From positions 144,310 through 208,309 of the forward strand of contig JANXBX010000002.1 in assembly GCA_025060595.1 (NCBI GenBank): 64,000 bases of DNA, read 5' to 3'. Source of the stretch: Synergistota bacterium (GTDB taxonomy: Bacteria > Synergistota > GBS-1). A program made the translations under genes and the position numbers. The notes under the pieces are model-generated. The model worked only from the letters and a program-made list of their open reading frames with translations. It did not search any database and was not told the origin of the DNA. Position 1 is the first letter of the stretch. Every line of letters starts with the position of its first letter. Shown piece by piece: positions 61,425 through 64,000 of this stretch.

Positions 61425-61991
61425 GTGATAGATGAGGCTCGATTATCGGGGTTGCCTTGGATAGAGAGAAGCCCTTTCTATCATGAGAGGGAGCATTTAA
61501 TTCTTTATGAGGAGATATTAGAGAGGATTCCTGGGGCAAATAGGTTGATAACGGTTTACATGGGGTTAGAAACTTCTATAGTCGCTTGGAGAGATGGTCA
61601 TCTTATAGATGCGGATAACTACTTGACTGGGGATTCTCCTATGGGGGTTGTATCTTCAGGATGGCTTCCAAACTCTGGAGCTCTTTCTCTTTATTACGAG
61701 ATGGGAAAGTCTTTGAAGGAAATAAAGGAGCTTATTCATGGTGAGGGAGGACTAAAGGCCTATTATGGGATCCAGGATATAGAGGAGCTTTCTAAAAGAG
61801 AGGGTGAATTACCTTTAGAGGTTTTTCTTTATTGGGTGGCTAAAGGTATTGGAGGCATGGCTGGCGTTCTAAAGGGTAAGCCTGACGGCGTTATTTTGGG
61901 CGGACCATGGATTAGACATGATTTTGTTGTTAAGAGGCTCAAAGACTACCTTTCTTTTCTCCTTATCCTTGAAAGCGAAAAAATAAAATGA
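61425..61991 (+). CDS. Half-length butyrate kinase paralogue
   Basis: This 188-residue protein aligns with the C-terminal half of the neighbouring butyrate kinase. LITVYMGLETSIVAWRDGHLIDADNYLTGDSPMG matches the kinase's VVAHLGGGFSIA...NDMGP region, HGEGGLKAYYGIQDIEEL matches GGKGGLKAYLGTTDLRDV, and VAKGIGGMAGVLKGKPDGVILGG matches IAKEIGAMTAVLKGDIDAIVITGG. The N-terminal ASKHA domain with the PGSTSTK phosphate loop is absent, as is the LGGGFS glycine run. It is therefore probably not a kinase. The GTG start is directly after the ptb stop and the frame is intact, so it looks like a functional, diverged gene rather than debris. Confidence 0.72.
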   Translation: MIDEARLSGLPWIERSPFYHEREHLILYEEILERIPGANRLITVYMGLETSIVAWRDGHLIDADNYLTGDSPMGVVSSGWLPNSGALSLYYEMGKSLKEIKELIHGEGGLKAYYGIQDIEELSKREGELPLEVFLYWVAKGIGGMAGVLKGKPDGVILGGPWIRHDFVVKRLKDYLSFLLILESEKIK

Positions 61992-62015
61992 TAAAATCTT
62001 AATGGTGATGTGCTT

Positions 62016-62492
62016 GTGGGAGAGATTTTTTATAGTCCAACAAAAGGTGCTCTAACTTTTGATGATATGATGAACGTTATAGTGAACTATATATCTCAGA
62101 ATAATGGATCCTATCGTCTTATAATAGGCACAGATTCCTCGGAGGGAGAGGGGGAGACCGTTTTCGTCACCGCTGTTGTACTTTATAGAGTTGGAAAGGG
62201 AGGAATATATTTCTATAGAAGGTTAAGGGAAGAAAGTAATCAGGGTTTTAAAAGAAGGATATTCTATGAAACTCATTTAAGTTTAGATGTAGCAAGCAGG
62301 ATAAGCCATGCGCTTTCAAAGATCGAGCTCGAGGAATATCCTCATCTGGAGATTCATTTAGATGTGGGGCCTGAAGGTAGGACGAGGGAGATCGTGGCAA
62401 GCGTCATATCCTATGTTACTGGTAATGGATTTGAAGCTAAGATTAAGCCTGACTCCTTTGGGGCGACTAAGGTCGCTGATAAATACGTTTAG
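62016..62492 (+). CDS. YkuK-like (DUF458) RNase H-fold protein
   Basis: The protein has about 158 residues. It contains RLIIGTDSSEGEGETVFVTAVVLY (acidic RNase H-like strand), a YYRRLREES-like basic segment, THLSLDVASRISHAL, EIHLDVGPEGRTREIVASVISYV and the C-terminal KPDSFGATKVADKYV. This matches the YkuK/DUF458 family of unknown function. The acidic residues D43 and D115 (approximate) fit a metal-dependent nuclease fold. GTG 62016 is preferred over GTG 62010 because GGTGATG precedes it. TGATAAAAT (61989-61997) is a possible extended -10. Confidence 0.78.
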   Translation: MGEIFYSPTKGALTFDDMMNVIVNYISQNNGSYRLIIGTDSSEGEGETVFVTAVVLYRVGKGGIYFYRRLREESNQGFKRRIFYETHLSLDVASRISHALSKIELEEYPHLEIHLDVGPEGRTREIVASVISYVTGNGFEAKIKPDSFGATKVADKYV

Positions 62493-62504
62493 GAGGTGTT
62501 AAGT

Positions 62505-62969
62505 TTGGTTGCAACCTTGGAGGAGTTGATAATTGCCTTTAAGCTTGGAAATGAGGAGTATGGTGTGGATGTCTCTCAAATCCAAGAGATAGTGAAGATG
62601 AGGGATATAACGAGGGTTCCAAAGGCGCCCTATTACATAAAGGGGGTCATGAATCTAAGGGGCAACGTTATACCAGTTATAGATCTAAGAAAGCGTTTCT
62701 CTCTTCCTTCAAAAGAGGCAACGGATCAATCTAGGATTATCGTCTTTGATATAAAAGGGGTTAAGTTTGGCATAGTGGTGGATGCGGTTTCAGAGGTTAT
62801 AAGGCTTTCTAAGAGCGATATAGAGCCTCCTCCACCTATAGCTATGGGTGGGATAGAGGCCGCTTACATAAGGGGAGTTGGAAAGCTTCAGAACAAGCTG
62901 ATAATCCTTCTTGACCTTGAAAAGGCCCTTAAATTAGGAGAGCTGGTGGGTGAGGAGGCAAAAGAGTAG
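62505..62969 (+). CDS. cheW: Chemotaxis coupling protein CheW
   Basis: This protein of about 154 residues has the CheW pattern: IIAFKLGNEEYGVDVSQIQEIVKMRDITRVPKAPYYIKGVMNLRGNVIPVIDLRKRF (read in pieces over residues 8-65), RIIVFDIKGVKFGIVVDAVSEVIRL and YIRGVGKLQNKLIILLDLEKAL. It bridges chemoreceptors and CheA. TTG 62505 has AGGAGGTG 6 bases upstream, so it is preferred over GTG 62496. No other che genes are adjacent. Confidence 0.93.
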   Translation: MVATLEELIIAFKLGNEEYGVDVSQIQEIVKMRDITRVPKAPYYIKGVMNLRGNVIPVIDLRKRFSLPSKEATDQSRIIVFDIKGVKFGIVVDAVSEVIRLSKSDIEPPPPIAMGGIEAAYIRGVGKLQNKLIILLDLEKALKLGELVGEEAKE

Positions 62970-62972
62970 AAG

Positions 62973-63305
62973 TTGCCTACCCTTTTTATAGCAGCTTATG
63001 CTCGTCTTCCTCAAGATATAACCGCTTATGAACTTTATAAAGTTTTAGGTCTTTTTCTTGAAGTTGACGAAGAGTCTGGTATAATAATGGATGTAGAGGT
63101 TAGTGTGGCAAGTAGCATCGGACGAAGGATATTAAGCGAATGCATGAAAGGAAAGAGCTTGTTAAACGAGCTAGATTTGATAAAGAAGGAGCTTTACAGA
63201 AGATATCATGGTGAAGCACGCGGGGCGGTTATAGCGGCTTTAAATGCTGCCCGCCAGCGCTTCATAGATAGAAAGAAGATAGTGGAGAAAGAGACCCTCT
63301 CTTAA
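62973..63305 (+). CDS. DUF3870 family protein
   Basis: This 110-residue protein has TLFIAAYARLPQDITAYELYKVLGLFLEVDEESGIIMDVEVSV and ELYRRYHGEARGAVIAALNAARQRFIDRK, matching the DUF3870 pattern of unknown function as I recall it. The TTG start is 3 bases after the cheW stop. In other anaerobes such genes often lie near amino-acid or acyl-CoA metabolism, as here before a CoA-transferase, but no function can be given. Confidence 0.72.
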   Translation: MPTLFIAAYARLPQDITAYELYKVLGLFLEVDEESGIIMDVEVSVASSIGRRILSECMKGKSLLNELDLIKKELYRRYHGEARGAVIAALNAARQRFIDRKKIVEKETLS

Positions 63306-63455
63306 AAGGGTGGTGTGTTGTTGACATACCCTTACATCATCTGAGAGAGGGTTGAAGAGGGAAGAGAGTGGCCTTCTTTTTAGGGTGAAAGATTAAAGGC
63401 TACCTCCTGGAATATGGGGAGGTAGCCTTTATTTTATTAAAGCGGGGTGGAGGCT
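63306..63455 (+). promoter_or_regulatory. Leader region of the CoA-transferase gene with repeats and a possible antiterminator
   Basis: This 150-base gap holds a TTGACA (63321-63326) without an obvious -10. It also holds a 9-bp inverted repeat ACCCTCTCT/AGAGAGGGT (63294-63302 and 63344-63352) and a tiny ORF from GTG 63315 to TGA 63344 (MLLTYPYII, nine residues, behind AAGGGTGGT). GTGGCCTT (63368-63375) can pair with AAGGCTAC (63396-63403) and so compete with the terminator that follows. A conditional leader is possible but unproven. Confidence 0.4.
63395..63438 (+). terminator. Intrinsic terminator directly ahead of the CoA-transferase gene
   Basis: AAAGGCTACCTCC (63395-63407) pairs perfectly with 63418-63430 around a 10-base loop and is followed by ATTTTATT. 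It may end the upstream operon. However, only 25 bases separate it from the next start codon, leaving little room for a separate promoter, so it may act as an attenuator. Confidence 0.8.
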
Positions 63456-64000
63456 TTGACTGAGCTTAAAAGTAGGATAAGGGATGGAAAATTACATTCT
63501 AAGGTAACTTCTCCTAGGGAGGCTGCTTCTTTAATAGGTGATGGGATGGTAATTGCCTGTAGCGGTTTTACTCCTGCTGGTTATCCTAAGGCGGTTCCTT
63601 TGGCTTTGGCGGAAAGGGTTAAGGAAGGTGAGCTTTTAAGGCTCAGCCTATGGACTGGTGCTTCTGTTGGGCCAGAGCTTGATGGGGCTTTAGCGGAGGT
63701 TGGTGCTATAAAAAGAAGGCTTCCTTATCAGACTGATGATTTATTAAGGTGCAAGATAAACTCTGGGGAGGTAGATTACATAGACATTCATCTTTCTCAA
63801 TGTCCTCAGATGATAAGGCACGGCTTTCTTGGTGAAATAGATTTCGCTATAGTGGAAGCTGTGGCTATAAACGAGGGTGGAGGCATAGTTCCCTCTACCT
63901 CTGTTGGCAATTCTCCTACCTTTGTTAAGATGGCTAAGAGGGTTATTGTGGAGGTTAACATCACTCAGCCTTTAGATCTTGAAGGCATGCATGATATATA
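63456..64000 (+). CDS. Acetyl-CoA hydrolase/CoA-transferase family protein, 3'-truncated by the window
   Basis: The frame is open from TTG 63456 (GGGGTGGAGG 3 bases upstream) to the window end, 181 residues. It opens ELKSRIRDGKLHSKVTSPREAASLIGDGMVIACSGFTPAGYPKAVP, then LWTGASVGPELDGALAEVGAIKRRLPYQTDD, and IVEAVAINEGGGIVPSTSVGNSP near the end. This is the N-terminal domain of the Cat1/Ach1-type family, probably succinyl-CoA or butyryl-CoA:acetate CoA-transferase. The catalytic Glu lies beyond the window. It fits with the ptb-buk acid-forming genes just upstream. Confidence 0.9.
   Translation, partial: MTELKSRIRDGKLHSKVTSPREAASLIGDGMVIACSGFTPAGYPKAVPLALAERVKEGELLRLSLWTGASVGPELDGALAEVGAIKRRLPYQTDDLLRCKINSGEVDYIDIHLSQCPQMIRHGFLGEIDFAIVEAVAINEGGGIVPSTSVGNSPTFVKMAKRVIVEVNITQPLDLEGMHDI

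Noticed and set aside
1-64000. CRISPR arrays, insertion sequences, prophage or rRNA genes
   Set aside because: I saw no regularly spaced repeats, no transposase or integrase-like proteins with flanking inverted repeats, no phage structural genes and no rRNA sequence.

Overview
This is 64 kb of a bacterial chromosome around the replication origin. The genes use AGA/AGG for Arg and ATA for Ile heavily, the proteins are rich in Lys, Glu and Ile, and gaps between genes are very short, with many genes overlapping. Together with an A/V-type ATP synthase, glutamate dehydrogenase, a TRAP transporter, butyrate kinase, phosphate butyryltransferase and a CoA-transferase, this suggests a thermophilic, anaerobic, amino-acid or organic-acid fermenting bacterium. 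The lineage cannot be settled from the sequence. The rpmH-rnpA-yidC-jag-mnmE-rsmG-noc-parA-parB // dnaA-dnaN-recF-remB-gyrB-gyrA order is Bacillota-like, while the V-type ATPase, fused AroKB and TRAP/DUF3084 content recall Synergistota, Thermotogota or similar deep-branching anaerobes.

Layout. 1-10.3 kb (+): the end of a cation/proton antiporter, a Lrp-like ligand-binding protein, a DtxR/FeoA-type regulator with FeoB, then a tight run of alkaline phosphatase, a YibE/F membrane protein and a four-gene ABC importer. 10.3-16.8 kb: a DJ-1/PfpI protein (-), a MoaD-like/ThiF-like pair (+), and an aromatic biosynthesis operon read on the minus strand (DAHP synthase, aroA, aroC, aroKB). That operon is preceded by a clear Tyr/Phe leader-peptide attenuator. 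16.8-23.9 kb (+): V-type ATPase operon I-K-F-E-A-B-D, apparently started by a leaderless promoter. 23.9-28.2 kb (-): pcm, tRNA-Arg(CCT), a 3H-domain NiaR-type repressor with a sodium:solute symporter and its small partner, and glutamate dehydrogenase. 28.3-35.4 kb: pdxA (+), a TRAP transporter (-), a MASE3-GGDEF diguanylate cyclase and a chemoreceptor (+). 35.5-47.9 kb (-): sua5, purC, a small sigma factor overlapping a membrane sensor with a degenerate kinase-like module, DUF3084, bactofilin, parB-parA-noc with parS and Noc-type sites, rsmG, mnmE, jag, yidC, yidD, rnpA, rpmH. 47.9-49.6 kb: oriC with DnaA boxes on both sides of dnaA. 49.6-64 kb (+): dnaN, recF, a DciA-like gene, remB-like, gyrB, gyrA, psd, pssA, then creatininase family, class IV aminotransferase, butyrate kinase, phosphate butyryltransferase, a half-length butyrate-kinase paralogue, a YkuK-like gene, cheW, DUF3870 and the start of a CoA-transferase.

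How it fits together. The origin-flanking genes supply replication initiation, origin segregation and possibly nucleoid occlusion. The V-ATPase and cation antiporter handle ion gradients. GDH, aminotransferase, ptb-buk and the CoA-transferase fit amino-acid fermentation to short-chain acids with substrate-level ATP. The most striking regulatory element is the aro leader: a 19-residue peptide (three Tyr then three Phe codons) followed by mutually exclusive antiterminator and terminator hairpins. Other points of interest are a perfect 14-bp Noc-box inside a ParB paralogue carrying Noc-like recognition residues, and a sigma factor/membrane pseudokinase pair downstream of a perfect 28-bp palindrome. 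No insertion sequences, prophage, CRISPR arrays or rRNA genes were seen.
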